Source: Chiua virens | Lineage: Eukaryota > Basidiomycota > Agaricomycetes > Boletales > Boletaceae | DNA length: 64,000 nucleotides | Reading direction: 5' to 3' | Assembly: GCA_019787685.1 (NCBI GenBank) | Contig: JAHNUO010000008.1 | Span: 310,001 to 374,000 of the forward strand | Shown here: piece by piece, positions 10,759 to 21,469 of the stretch | Position numbering within the stretch: the first letter of the stretch is position 1 | How the letters are laid out: every line of letters starts with the position of its first letter | Position numbers and translations under genes: made by a program | The notes under the pieces: model-generated | What the model was told of the DNA's origin: nothing | Database searches by the model: none | Seen by the model: the letters and a program-made list of their open reading frames with translations, nothing else

Positions 10759-11482
10759 TAGTGTTTTAAAGTCCGGTCCGGTCCAGTTTTCCACGGTCCA
10801 AATGAGGCAACCGGACCAAAACTGGTCTTAGTAAGTTTCCAAAAATGGTAGGACCAGACCAAAACCGCAAAAAACTGGTCCTAACAACTTTAACAACTTT
10901 TTAGGACCGGTTTGGACCGTTCTTTTGCAACAACCGGCTTAGTTATCAGTGTACCGAATTTAGATTAGATTCTTTCCTTTCTGGGCGTCCAATGTTCGTG
11001 GGAATCGGTCCAGAAATGACCAAGATATCATCATTTTCGCATCACATGCTATCTACAGGGGTTATCTGCTCATCTGCAATAGAGATCACAATCAAGATGG
11101 GTATGTTCGCACGATTCACACTTTGTCATCAGTGTATGTAATGTAGAATAGACCCCCGGCGTGCTGTGGGTCCAATAATTGTGAGAATTGGTTCATAAAT
11201 GGCTAAGCTATAGCCATTTCCGGGTTGGATGTCATATTTAGGGGGTACAAACTTGGTTTTGATTGTAGAAATTCCAAATAATTACCTACAATGGAAAGTA
11301 GGCCCAAATAGGGGAATTTGGGGCCAATACCTGTCTTTTCAATTTTCTCAAATTTTAAAAGACCAGGACCACTTCTTTTTCTAAAGTGCCAAGACTGGGA
11401 CCACCCTGGACTGGTCCTAAGCGGTCCAGTTTGGTCTGGTTGCAGTTGTTGACCAGTCCTGCAACTGGACCTTAAAACACTA
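10759..11482 (+). mobile_element. GGTCC-rich inverted-repeat element, copy 2 (non-autonomous DNA transposon)
   Basis: The 724 bp element begins TAGTGTTTTAAAGTCCGG and ends GGACCTTAAAACACTA, giving terminal inverted repeats TAGTGTTTTAARGTCC. GGCCC occurs on both sides 3 bp outside these ends (10751-10755 and 11486-11490), but I cannot assign a clean target-site duplication. The ends recall hAT elements of fungi, which often start with (C/T)AGTGTTTTAAA. It abuts the Plavaka-3 fragment and probably interrupts or truncates it. Confidence 0.7.
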
Positions 11483-11509
11483 CTTGGCCCCAATCATGTT
11501 CTCAACTGC

Positions 11510-12090
11510 CTAACTGACAATGCTCTGTCCAAGGTTGAAGATCACCTTCTGTGCATCTTCAATTGACTGACAATGGGCTTCATCATATACACACATCTTT
11601 TTGTTCTGTACCCATTGATCAATCTTTGTACCAAGTTTGAAAAATTTATCCTTGCTGATTAAGCATTGTGGGCATGGGCACCATCCGAGAAGCTTCATGC
11701 ATGCAAGAAGTATCCTGATAATAGTAGTATAGTCTTATCAGTCAAGTTACTTAAGATAGAGAAAAATTGCACATACTTTTCAGGGTAGTCAGCAGCATTG
11801 GTAAACAGGTGGAAAAAGACCTGACACAGGATGCCATCTGTGAACTTCATTACTATTCCAAATTTGTATGCATGGACAAAATCAGAATCGAGAAGGAGTG
11901 TCCATATTGCTTGCATGAGTTCCCACATACAGTGCATCAATACTGTGGCCATGGCACTAGTCCCAAACGTCTTCATATAGAAATCTTGGATGGTATCCAA
12001 TAGCTAGAATAATGCTATTAGTTGTGGCAGCTTGAGACAATCATGAATGGTACCTACCTTGGGTATATAGGCAAGATGATGTGCTGCGAA
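11510..12090 (-). pseudogene. Plavaka-3 transposase, middle part, two introns
   Basis: In sense this starts at 12090 and reads AAHHLAYIPK, then an intron (12004-12057, GTAGGT..CTAG), then DTIQDFYMKTFG, FTNAADYPEK, a second intron (11715-11776, GTATGT..ATCAG) and ILLACMKLLGWCPCPQC. The GWCPCPxC motif with ADYPEK just before it is characteristic of Plavaka transposases. The upstream part of the same gene is at 39677-41705, beyond the Copia insertion. The frame fades after about 11510, where the inverted-repeat element begins. Confidence 0.85.
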
Positions 12091-12165
12091 TGTAGAAAAC
12101 TATAGTGTAGTCACTACAGTAACTACAGTAGCTAATGACTGATGTAAGGTCTGCTTATGTAATCA
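12091..12165 (-). repeat. Copia 3' LTR, internally deleted
   Basis: The 75 bp match the last 74 bases of the 122 bp LTR at 39555-39676 with one clear difference (actgatg versus accgatg). About 47 bp of the LTR start are missing, leaving TG fused to ATTACATAAGC. Just inside it (12166-12180, sense GAGGGGGAGTA) is the polypurine tract. Confidence 0.75.
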
Positions 12166-12265
12166 ATACTCCCCCTCAAGGAGTATGAAGGAAGATCAAA
12201 GGAATAGGTAAAAATAAAATAAAAAACCTTTTTCCAATGAAAATAACCTTCACTTTGAATGAGTG

Positions 12266-12532
12266 TTAGTCCCAATCATCTTCGTCAACAACCAACTCAA
12301 TCTCCTCACCCCAATGACCTCTTAGGCCAAATGTTTGACATAGTGCATTTGTTTTGATGAAGCACTTGGTTCTGTCACTCTCAGAATGTTCCTGGTGAGT
12401 GGGAAACTCGACTGATGCAGCAATTTCGTTGTCCAGGTCATTCGTTTCGTCTGCACTGGTCTGCTTGCCTCTTCCTACTCCTATCTCTCTATCTTGACAT
12501 GACACTTTCAGATTGCCACTAGATTGACTCAT
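12266..12532 (-). CDS. Unrecognised acidic 88 aa frame
   Basis: Begins MSQSSGNLKVSCQDRE and ends with an acidic tail (EEIELVVDEDDWD). Its position just inside the Copia 3' LTR would suit a Copia pol end, but I see no RNase H motif. A possibly related upstream exon lies at 13490-13690 on the other side of the fold-back element (minus strand, Lys-rich text). It may equally be a remnant of another gene. I assign no function. Confidence 0.3.
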   Translation of the reverse strand: MSQSSGNLKVSCQDREIGVGRGKQTSADETNDLDNEIAASVEFPTHQEHSESDRTKCFIKTNALCQTFGLRGHWGEEIELVVDEDDWD

Positions 12533-12621
12533 TTTGCTTATAGGGGCCTCTAGGAGAGTGGCGAAGGTGTTTGATGGGTGTGCATTGCCTTGGGGTTATG
12601 TGTTCTCACTTGGAGCTCTCT

Positions 12622-13487
12622 CACACATTCAGATTTACAACATTTTGAGCCACTCATAATATATTTCAAAATGTATTTTAATATAAAATGTGTGAAATAT
12701 GATTATGAGAACTACAGCATATTTTGTGTTGATGATAATCCACATAATTTTCCCAAAATTAACTTTGCAGTGACATTTTGATGAGCAGAAAAGTAAATTT
12801 GTAATATTACCTTTAGTGGTCGTCAACAGGCTCCTGATAATTTTTTTTGTACCACCACATGTTCCATTTTTTATTTTCACAGTTCCATAAAAGTTTATAT
12901 TGTGGGGAAACTGCAATTGTTACTAAAATAATATATTTAATAAGTCACATAAGCCATCTTCAAAGTAAATATTTTACAACTGGTCAGAAGTAAATGGGTG
13001 ATGTAAGGGCAATGGGGGGGCAATGAGTGGGCAATGAGCAGGCTGCTGTATCAGGGTTTACTTGTAAAAATTAATCCAATCATTTCCAGCATAGCAGCCT
13101 GCTCATTGCCCGCTCATTGCCCCCCCATCGCCCATTTGCTTCTGACTGGTTATAAAATATTTACTTTTAAAATACCTTATGTGACATATTAAATATATTA
13201 TTTTAGTAACAATCACAGTTTGCTCACAATCTAAACTGTTATGGAACATGTGGCAGTAAAAATAATCTTATCATGAACCTGTTGACGACCATTTAAGGTA
13301 ATATTATAAATTTACTTTTCTGCCCGTCAAAATACCACTATAAAGTTAATCTTCTGAAAATTATTTGGATTACTACCAATACCAAATATGTTGCTGTTCT
13401 CATCATATTATTTCACATATTTTATGTTGAAATACATTTTGAAATATATTATGAATGACTCAAAATGTTGTAAATCTGGATGTGTCA
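12622..13487. mobile_element. Long fold-back (hairpin) element
   Basis: Two arms of about 400-430 bp (12622-13053 and 13088-13487) are inverted repeats of each other, separated by about 34 nt. The outer ends are CAGATTTACAACATTTTGAG on the left and its reverse complement on the right. The innermost part is a GGGCAATGAG-rich stretch facing CTCATTGCCC. Arms are imperfect (about 80-85% by eye). It has no coding frame. It could be a fold-back transposon or MITE, and any transcript would form long double-stranded RNA. Confidence 0.85.
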
Positions 13488-13736
13488 GGTGAGTTTGCTC
13501 TCTTGCTCAGCTCTGCACATTTGCACTCCCATTCTGATGTATTCTGTGGCTTCTTTGGTTGCTTCTTAGCTTCCTGGTTGCCTATGGATACTGCTGACAC
13601 ATCCATCTCATCGCTAGGACCCTTGATGTCTCGGCTTGCAGGTCCATATCAGGAAACTTCACAAAGTCTACATAGTGCTACATAGGCTATGTAGTTCTGT
13701 AGTGCTGGTCAACTTCTCCTTTAATTTATGAATTTA

Positions 13737-13950
13737 CAGTGGCTCAAACAACTGTCCCAATGTTTGCATGTTTTTCACTAAATGCAACAAAACACGGTAA
13801 CCACTAAACCTTACCCAAATCTGTGGGTGTATGAAATATAGTGCTTACTCTTGGCTTTCTATTGGATCAAGGGTCAAAGAATGTGAATAAGATTTGATAA
13901 AATGGCATTCATTTCAAAATGCTCACTCATTGGGACAGTTTTTTGACTTT
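13737..13950. repeat. Left 214 bp terminal inverted repeat of the Tc1-like element
   Basis: Pairs with 15132-15345. Each repeat carries AACTGTCCCAATG near its tip and the reverse complement CATTGGGACAGTT near its inner end. This suggests two transposase-binding sites per end in opposite orientation. Confidence 0.9.
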
Positions 13951-13966
13951 ATACAAATATAGGTAT

Positions 13967-14983
13967 TTAGTACTTGGTATGGCCCCCTTTGGCCTTGATA
14001 ACTGCTTTAAGCCTTCTAGGCATGCTTTCTATCCAATTCTGACACTCTTCTGCAGAAATCTTCCCCCACTCCTCTACTAATCTCTCCCATAGTTGATGAA
14101 CTCCTTTAGGAGCACTTTCATAAGCTGAAAGGCGTCTCTTGAGGTGATTCCAGGTATGTTCAATAGGACTGAGGTCTGGAGACTGTGCAGGCCAATCCAA
14201 AAGCCTAATCCCTTGGTTATCAAACCAAGTCTGAGCTCTTTTAGAGGTATGCTTGGAATCATTATCTTGTTGAAAGATAATGTCATCTTCTGGAATTCCA
14301 GATTCCTCCATGCTTTCCAGCAATCCCTGCTCCAAGATTCTCACATACTGTTCAGCATCCATCCTTCCCTCCACCTCACTCAAAACTCCCACCCCATTCC
14401 ATCCTATACAGCCCCATACCATCAATGAACCTCCTCCATGCTTGACTGTACCTTTGACCTCTCTAGAAATCAACCCTTTCCCTGCCTTTTTCCACACATA
14501 CTCTTGCCCATCTGACCCAATCCTATTAATCTTGGTCTCATCTGACCATATAACCCTCTTCCAATCCTCTACAGTCCAATGTTGATACTTGAGAGCAAAG
14601 GCTAACCTTCTGTGCTTGTGACTCTTGGAAAGAAGAGGTTTTTTCTTCTTCACTACAGCTTTCAAGGAGGCTTCCTTGAGGGTATTCCTGACTGTCTGAG
14701 TGCAGACAGGAGTGTCAATAATAGTATTGATAAATTTGGTGGCCTCAACAGCATTTTTGGCTTTGCCAGTGATGATCTGTTGTAGAATAGCCCTCTTGTT
14801 GGTAGATGAAAGTTTTGAAGAGCGACCACCAAGATGTCTAGTCTTGTCTGGCTGGATTTCCTGAAGAACCCTAGATACTGTAGACTTTTCTAGACCAGTT
14901 TGAGAGGCTATTTTTCTAGAGGAAAGGCCAAGAGAAAGGAGAGAGATGATGTTGTCCCTTTGAGAGCCAGAGATGGGTTTCAT
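13967..14983 (-). CDS. Tc1-like DD34E transposase
   Basis: Catalyses cut-and-paste transposition of the 1.6 kb element around it. The 338 aa protein has the usual length for the family. The N-terminal 110 residues contain two helix-turn-helix regions (IISLLSLGLSSRKIASQTG and the KSTVSRVL helix; then a Trp-free second domain) that would bind the inverted repeats. The catalytic part shows all three acidic residues: D in IWSDET, D in FQQDND and E in SPDLSPIEH, with 34 residues between the last two. The GGGSLMVWGC motif of the fold is present. ATG at 14983 precedes MKPISGSQRDN. The frame is open throughout, unlike almost every other gene here, and the element's repeats are nearly identical. Confidence 0.95.
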   Translation of the reverse strand: MKPISGSQRDNIISLLSLGLSSRKIASQTGLEKSTVSRVLQEIQPDKTRHLGGRSSKLSSTNKRAILQQIITGKAKNAVEATKFINTIIDTPVCTQTVRNTLKEASLKAVVKKKKPLLSKSHKHRRLAFALKYQHWTVEDWKRVIWSDETKINRIGSDGQEYVWKKAGKGLISREVKGTVKHGGGSLMVWGCIGWNGVGVLSEVEGRMDAEQYVRILEQGLLESMEESGIPEDDIIFQQDNDSKHTSKRAQTWFDNQGIRLLDWPAQSPDLSPIEHTWNHLKRRLSAYESAPKGVHQLWERLVEEWGKISAEECQNWIESMPRRLKAVIKAKGGHTKY

Positions 14984-15131
14984 GACAATGGTGGGAAAAT
15001 TATCATGAGATGGGAGGGTTTATATAGTGCTAGCTGATGACAGTGACATAAAGATAACATAACAGAACCATTGTCATGCTTATGTAAGTACTTTATAGCA
15101 TGCTAGGGCCCAACATATGTAATCCAAACTT

Positions 15132-15345
15132 AAAGTCAAAAAACTGTCCCAATGAGTGAGCATTTTGAAATGAATGCCATTTCATCAAATCTTATTCAGA
15201 TTCTTTGACCCTTGATCCAATAGAAAGCCAAGAGTAAGCACTATATTTCATACACCCACAGATTTGGGTAAGGTTTAGTGGTTACCGCGTTTTGTTGCAT
15301 TTAGTGAAAAACATGCAAACATTGGGACAGTTGTTTGAGCCACTG
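15132..15345. repeat. Right 214 bp terminal inverted repeat of the Tc1-like element
   Basis: Reverse complement of 13737-13950 with about three differences. Ends ..GCCACTG at 15345, followed by the TA duplication. Confidence 0.9.
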
Positions 15346-15538
15346 TATATAGTCACCTATTCTGAGCTAATCATCCACATAGGAGCACATAATTAGCAAT
15401 CTACTGCTACATAGAATACAAACTAGCTCCATAGCACAGTATCATGCATAGTATCACAGAAAAAGAAACAATATATTAATCATGAATTGTACTACAGCTA
15501 CTACCTAGGGGTATCCAATGTTTGTTACAGATTTAACG

Positions 15539-15715
15539 TGGTGGCAATGGCATGGGTGGGGCATCATCGTCATTGCTGTTGTTGTGTGGTTGCACATGTC
15601 AGCGTCGTCATTGTCACGTCCTCAAAGTGGTGGTGATAGTGCAGGTGAGGTGTCATCAACATTGCTGTTGTTGTGTGGTTGTGCATGTCAGCATCATCAT
15701 CATCAGCAAACCCAC
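15539..15715 (+). repeat. GTTGTTGTGTGGTTGCACA minisatellite, locus 1
   Basis: Two units of about 90 bp with 'cattgctgttgttgtgtggttgca' and 'tcctcaaagtggtggtgat'. The same family forms arrays at 35044-36040 and, in reverse, at 45080-45860. The stretch 15720-16015 shows no gene. Confidence 0.75.
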
Positions 15716-16015
15716 CCTAGGCTGTGCAGAGCTATAAGGAATTGTATAGTGTGACAGATACTATAGGAAGGTACCCACTAATGAAGAGATCTGGAGACAT
15801 ACATACCAAGGACTTCACAGATGAATATGCTTGAGACTCAGCTCTCCTGGATCCAACACCTAGACAGTCCACACAGATGCTCTCCACACATTTGCACATG
15901 AATGACAAAATAGGACATTGCATTCACCAGTCATTTTGCCAATATATCAGCAATCAAGATCCAACATATATATGACCTAATGTACTACTAGTACCAACTA
16001 TCAGGAACAATCAAT

Positions 16016-18579
16016 CTAAAGCCATGTGAAACTCATCACTGAATGTGATTGCAGATTGCAATTGGATTGCAGTCCTAAATGACAGGTTGATGTGTGCATG
16101 TAAACCAAAATAAATCCATAGACAAACCTATTAGATGAGGCCCACTCAATCCACAGTTTCTTGGTTTTCATGGGCAGTATCAAACATATCACCGTGGCAG
16201 CAAGACAGACAGTAATTCTTGGCACTTCACAGGAAAAAACTTCAGGAAACACTACATTAAGGGACAATGGGCCATAGAAAAACTTGATGATTAAGTTTGC
16301 CAGGCCAGGATACACCATGTTATTTGTAGATCCCTAAAACAGTGGTAGTTAGTACAAAGCAAGTTAAAAGAACTATTTAAAAACCTCATTGTCAGTACTG
16401 TGCCTCAGGAACGTAGCACCTTTGATCAAATCGCAACATCATATTTGATTCTCTGTGTCAGTACAATGGTTTCTGATGTCATAGAACTGTGGCAAGATCT
16501 CATGGGCCTTTGCTTTCAAGGTTGACTGCCATGTCATCAGGGATTCCCATAACTAACACATTTGTTAGCTTGATGATAACAACTTCAAAGACACTTACAA
16601 GAACTCCAAGCTGGGTGCGATAGTTGGGCTAGTATCCTGTAGGGTACTCTGTTAGTCAAACATGAAATACTCCTTGAGAAGCTTACCAGGCAGCATGTTC
16701 TTACACTTCTGGAGGACTTCATTGAAGATCTCATTGCTGGATATATCCAGGAATGTAGAATGGGGGGAAAGGGTCTTTGGTCACAGAATTACATTGTGCA
16801 ATCAGCTTGGCGTGCTCTATGACTTCATGGAATTTGTGAGGATATGAGTGAAGTTTTGTCGCAGGACCTGTGAGTTTGCCATCAGGTATTGTCAGTGCAG
16901 TGGTTAGACTGTCACAGGACTCAAAGCCTTGTTGAGGAAGTTGTGGTGCTTGGCTTGCTGGATTTTGAGCAGGAATCCCAGACAAATGTTGCTGGTTGTG
17001 GACTGTACAAAGCCATTCAGGTGCAGGAGCATGTGGGAAACTGTTGCGTTGATAATACACACACACAACATCTTCACCAGGCTACTGCTTTGAAATTACG
17101 AGTAAGATGGGATCTGTGAAAATGCATGAGAAATGTCCACCATGTGAATGTGTTCTCACCTATCTGAAGGTCTGAAGCATAAGGATGGGCTTCCAGATGT
17201 TCTTGCTCATCTTGGAACTGATCATATTGCCCTGAAAGTTGTCAGTAGGAAATCCAATGTAGAAGATCAACAAACAAACCTGATATGGTTCATGTATGAG
17301 GGTAAGCACCTTGTTCATCACCAACGGTGAGAGTCTGGTCTAAAAAGGTGTGAGTAAAAAAACTAATTACATCTCAACATTCATCTCTTTGGGAGTCTGG
17401 TGTGGAGTGATCCTCTGAAACATTGGGTGAAGAACCATGTAAGGACACCAAGTTGAATGTTGGATGCAGAAGATGGGTGTGTAATACTGCTTCAGCCAAC
17501 CTTTCATCTTCATCAGGAGATAATTCATCAATGCCTATGTCATGACAGTGCCACACCAGGGAATGAATAGTTGCCATGGTTGTCATCAGGCTTGGAGTCA
17601 TTGTCTTCACTTATGTGGCAGTCATACTGTGGTGCCAAGAATCCTTGGGGCTGTGACATAGTACTGAGATCATGAACCAGGAGTGTCTGAGATGGACAAA
17701 CTTTAGGTTGGCAGGCCCACTGTGTGAGGTGCGATGACCTGAGGGGCACAGGTGATACCGGTTTTCTGGCAATTTGTGACAAGGGGGCTGTAGAACCAGG
17801 GCGAGAAACCAGTGCCATAGAACTGGCATGAGAGATGGGAGTTCACTGTCTTCTGGCAACAATGGGTGCTGTTAGACCACCATGTGATACTGGAGCCACA
17901 GATCCATCCCTACTAGCAGGAAATGATGCAATTGAACCAATATGAGACATTGGATCTGAGGTTTCCTGGGATGTCAAGACTGTTAACATAGGGGCTGTCA
18001 ACAAGCTATGAGATATGGAGGGCGGTTTAGTGCTGCAGCGAGAGAGATTGGACGTAAAGGAGGGTTGGTGAAAACCAAATCGTGAAGAAGGATCTGACAC
18101 ATGTGAGGGGGGGGATTATACACTTCAGGTGCAGAGAGAGGAATCTCCTAGTCAACATACCTTGACACCATCACCTTTTGAATGCAATCTTATCAATTGT
18201 AGTTGACCACCTGTCCAATAAAGGTGCCATTGGATTGATAGGCTCATTCATAGTCACATCATCCATATGTGTGACCCACACAATGGTCTGAGTCTGTGCA
18301 CATTCAATGTTTTGTAACTGTATTATTTGCCCCCCACTACCTTTGTTTGCCCTCGAAGAATGGCGAGCTGTACCTAGTGGACAGTTGAAAGTGTCAGTCA
18401 CACAAGTAGTGATAATTTATGTATGTAGTGAATGACTCACTGTCAGACATGAAAGATGTTTTCACTTTCTTCCTACTGGTCTTGCAGGTCAATTCAGCTC
18501 CTGCAAGTGAATCACCAGGTTGGGACAACTCATCTATAGCTTGGAATCCAGTATGTTTCTTAGTCTGAGGTCCTGCCAT
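16016..18579 (-). pseudogene. DUF6532-like protein, module 1, degraded
   Basis: A multi-exon minus-strand gene of unknown function, probably nuclear. ATG at 18579 gives MAGPQTKKHTGFQAI. An intron 18374-18440 (GTGAGT..ACTAG) joins to ARHSSRANKGSGGQIIQLQN, the Arg/Ser, GSGGQ motif also seen at 51866-52300. Low-complexity Ser/Pro-rich text follows, with an RFGF motif near 18080. A C-terminal domain holds DGKLTGPATKLHSYPHKF (16731-17066) and HPGLANLIIKFFY (near 16270-16318), which resembles the 'HPALKALVIKFFY' of the copy at 49610-52300. Stops split the later exons, so I regard it as decayed. It lies directly downstream of the FunK1 gene on the same strand. The DUF6532 assignment is from memory of the family pattern. 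Confidence 0.6.
18374..18440 (-). other. Predicted intron in the module 1 DUF6532-like gene
   Basis: GTGAGT donor (18440-18435) and CTAG acceptor. Removal keeps the frame from MSD to STARHSSRANKG. Confidence 0.6.
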
Positions 18580-18977
18580 CAGAATCTGAGTTGTTATAAA
18601 GGTCACATTGGCTGAAACTGGGAAATCGCAGATGATCATGATCAAAAACAAGGGGGGTGAACCTCACCAAATTCCTGCCAGGCTTTGATGTGATGGTACT
18701 TGACGTAAGATCACTATTGATGTGTAAGAGGCCATCAGCAATAATTACCTCTGATTCTCATTGATGTGTCAGAAAGCTGCGAGGCAATGCCTCAATGCTT
18801 TTTGAGGTGCTTGCAACTCACGATACCAACTTGGTAGTGTGAATGGGGAGATCTGGGACAAAGTTACTATACAAAAAAAAAGTACATTTGTAGTACTACT
18901 AGTGCATTACAAAACACACAGTGAGTCCATAGGTAAATGTCATCATGTACAGAAGTCAGTACTACAGTCAGGAATTC

Positions 18978-21397
18978 TCACATAACTTTGCGACAAACAT
19001 CCCACCCTTCAGAATAATATGCCGACTCTGTTGGAGCAGTGGGCCTAGTCTGCATGCATTCCCATGATCGTTTTGCATTCTTCACCCCAGCAGGTTGCTC
19101 TGTTGTATTGTTGAAGGCATCCAGGAGTACCTCCATGACAACTGCGTGGGTGAGGACAATGCCTTCATCAGAATCCTGAGAGCGTTGGATTAATTCATAG
19201 AGGTGCTTGACTGTTGGCTTCAATAGCACAAAATATGGGGTAAAATCGTCAAGTACACTCCAAGATGATAACTGCCTGAGCTTTTGGTCACAGAGTGCCT
19301 GAATGTCGCGAGGTGTTTTTGGTAACAACCATTGCTTGAGACAGGTCTCTTCAATCCCTCAATCAGCCTGAACCTTGTTTGGTGCCTGGTACAGAACACA
19401 AGTCCATACAAGGACGTAGATAAGTGACTCTAAATCATGAGAATGTGTGAGTAAAGTTGGTAGTTAGCTTGCTATACTGTTGGAGGAGATCTATTGCCAT
19501 GAATAGAATGGTACCCTGTATATTGTTCTGTATCAAAGACAAGTGCATCAAACAATGAATCAGATTGCCTACCATACTGTCACCACCAGACACTCCCTGC
19601 TTCCCTGCATTGACCAGATTAGCATAATCAAAATCAATGAGGAGGCCATGTCAAAAATTCCTACTAGCAATAATCTCTTCCTGTTCCTGTCCATCTACAA
19701 TGGCTATGGCAGGCCATGGAATCTCACAAAGGAACATGAGCACATTGTTGAAACTGATGTTGTGGTGAAGAACTCTATAAATGTTAATGAGAATAAAGTG
19801 AACTAATTCACAAAAAATGAGTAACAAATGAGACAGGTTGTGAAAGTAACTGTATGCACTGTGAACAATATCAATGAAGATGCTGATAAACTCCTGCAAA
19901 CAGGACAAATGGAGGATGGGTTCGCCTATTGGCATCATCAAAAGGCATTAATGGATGCAGGTCTTGAATTCTATGTTTGTGACCAAGAAGGGGAGGCGGA
20001 GCCAGTTGGTAGTTACATCCATGTTGTTGCACTGAACTGTCCATGCTTCAACTAACTGAGGAACCCCCAGAAGACCTTTGATTCTTGAAAGGATCTCCTC
20101 CTCCTTGTGTTTTCTCTCTCTGTGTGTCCAGTAGTCTTTGATGATATATGATTTCTTCCGAGGCCTCATGTGCCATGTGCCACATGACTGTATATCCAGT
20201 TTTATTGATGTAAATGATTTGTGCAACATTGGCAGCAGTGATACTGTGGGGACAAAACAGGAGGGAAGGGAAAAGCAAAGGATCAATGAAGGTTGGGTCA
20301 AAACCCAGTATCCTGGGGCCCCCACAAGCAAGGGTGTAAATGAGACAGATGAAAAAGTTGGCAAATTTGTGGATATTGTATCCCAGCGAATGAATTGTGC
20401 CAGAGTGATCAAAAATATGAAGATAAAATTCTTGGCAGGCTAAGGAGAGGGCAATGACAAAGCATCGGTGAGGCTGTGATATAAAAACAGCATATGCTTT
20501 GCAAGTAATCAAGTGACATAATTGAGTGCTATGGGAGGAAGATGTAATTTCAAAGAAAGCCAGAACATTACACCAAGAAAAGCCAGTGTGTGGGTCAATT
20601 TGTCCACAAAAGACAATGTCTGGCTTGACTGACATCTGGGAGTTCTCAACTGGCTTGGTAGCATACTGTGATGACCACAGACGGATATCATTCTTGTGAC
20701 TCAGCACTTGTGAGGTGGATCGCATAAGGTGAGGTCTGTCCCAGCCCTTGAAATGGGTCAGGTTTTGGAGGTTGGAGGGGGTGGTAAAAGAGGAAATAAG
20801 GAGGTTGAGCCACGTAGCGATGTCATTCTCTTCAGAACCTCCGATTGGGATGACTGTTACTTCAACAGTCTCATGTAAGTCAGTGCAGGGGATTTTGCAA
20901 GTAATTGATTCCTGCCTGAGTGAGGATGCTGTACTAGCATGCCTTGCTGACGATGAACTGGCAACAGAAGGTAGGGCTTGAGTGGAAAGAGACTTTTGTA
21001 GAGCATGAGGGATCAGAGTAGGCTCCTAGCGGCCACTCTTGTATAGTGACATGTGATCATGTGTTTTCAAGGCCTTGGCCTTGATTTTATCAGCATTGTT
21101 CAAAGATAAAAGTTGGCACCAGAATGCAATGTAGTGTTGGCTCTGTGGGCCATGGGTCATTTCAAAGATTGTGACATCTTTGAGTTCTGTGCTAAGCTTA
21201 GCATCAAGGGTGGCGGCCTTAAAAATCCTTTCATCTAGAGGGACGGAGGCTGTTTTCACGTGGAAAGAAGTGAAAGTAAAGTTGGTAATTGCATTTTGAA
21301 AATTTGGAGGGGGGGTGGTTATTTTGTGATGAGGGACTGATTCAACGCCACATAGCAACATGTAATTATAATAGAATTCTGAAACACATAGCATCAC
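18978..21397 (-). pseudogene. FunK1-type protein kinase, module 1, catalytic Asp lost
   Basis: Fungal-type protein kinase (FunK1 family, expanded in Agaricomycetes; substrates unknown). In sense: an N-terminal region (21026-21397), the FunK1 N-domain KPDIVFCGQIDPHTGFSW with HIFDHSGTIHS (20048-20725), a catalytic loop reading VLHHNISFNN near 19765, a LIDFDYAN metal-binding motif near 19620, and a C-terminal lobe with DIQALCDQKLRQL ending at 18978. The loop Asp of the HRD/HHD motif is Asn, while the module 2 copy keeps HHD. Frame breaks between the parts may include introns, but some are mutations. The start lies only about 70 bp after the Plavaka-1 stop. I expect no kinase activity. Confidence 0.75.
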
Positions 21398-21469
21398 ACA
21401 TCATAGTGTGTAAACCTTCTTCCACTTAGGAATCTAATAGCCCTATCAAGAAACAAACACTCACTTTCC

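Larger units (their letters stand above)
13737..15345 (-). mobile_element. Intact Tc1/mariner-type transposon
   Basis: The 1609 bp element is bounded by TA on both sides (13735-13736 and 15346-15347), with ends CAGTGGCTCAAACAACTGTCCC. Its 214 bp terminal inverted repeats (13737-13950 and 15132-15345) differ at about three positions. It carries one uninterrupted transposase. It looks recent and potentially active. Confidence 0.95.

Noticed and set aside
10751..11490. 8 bp target-site duplication around the GGTCC-rich element copy 2
   Set aside because: Flanks are GGCCCAGG and CTTGGCCC, which are not direct repeats; only GGCCC is shared at 3 bp distance, so no duplication is claimed.
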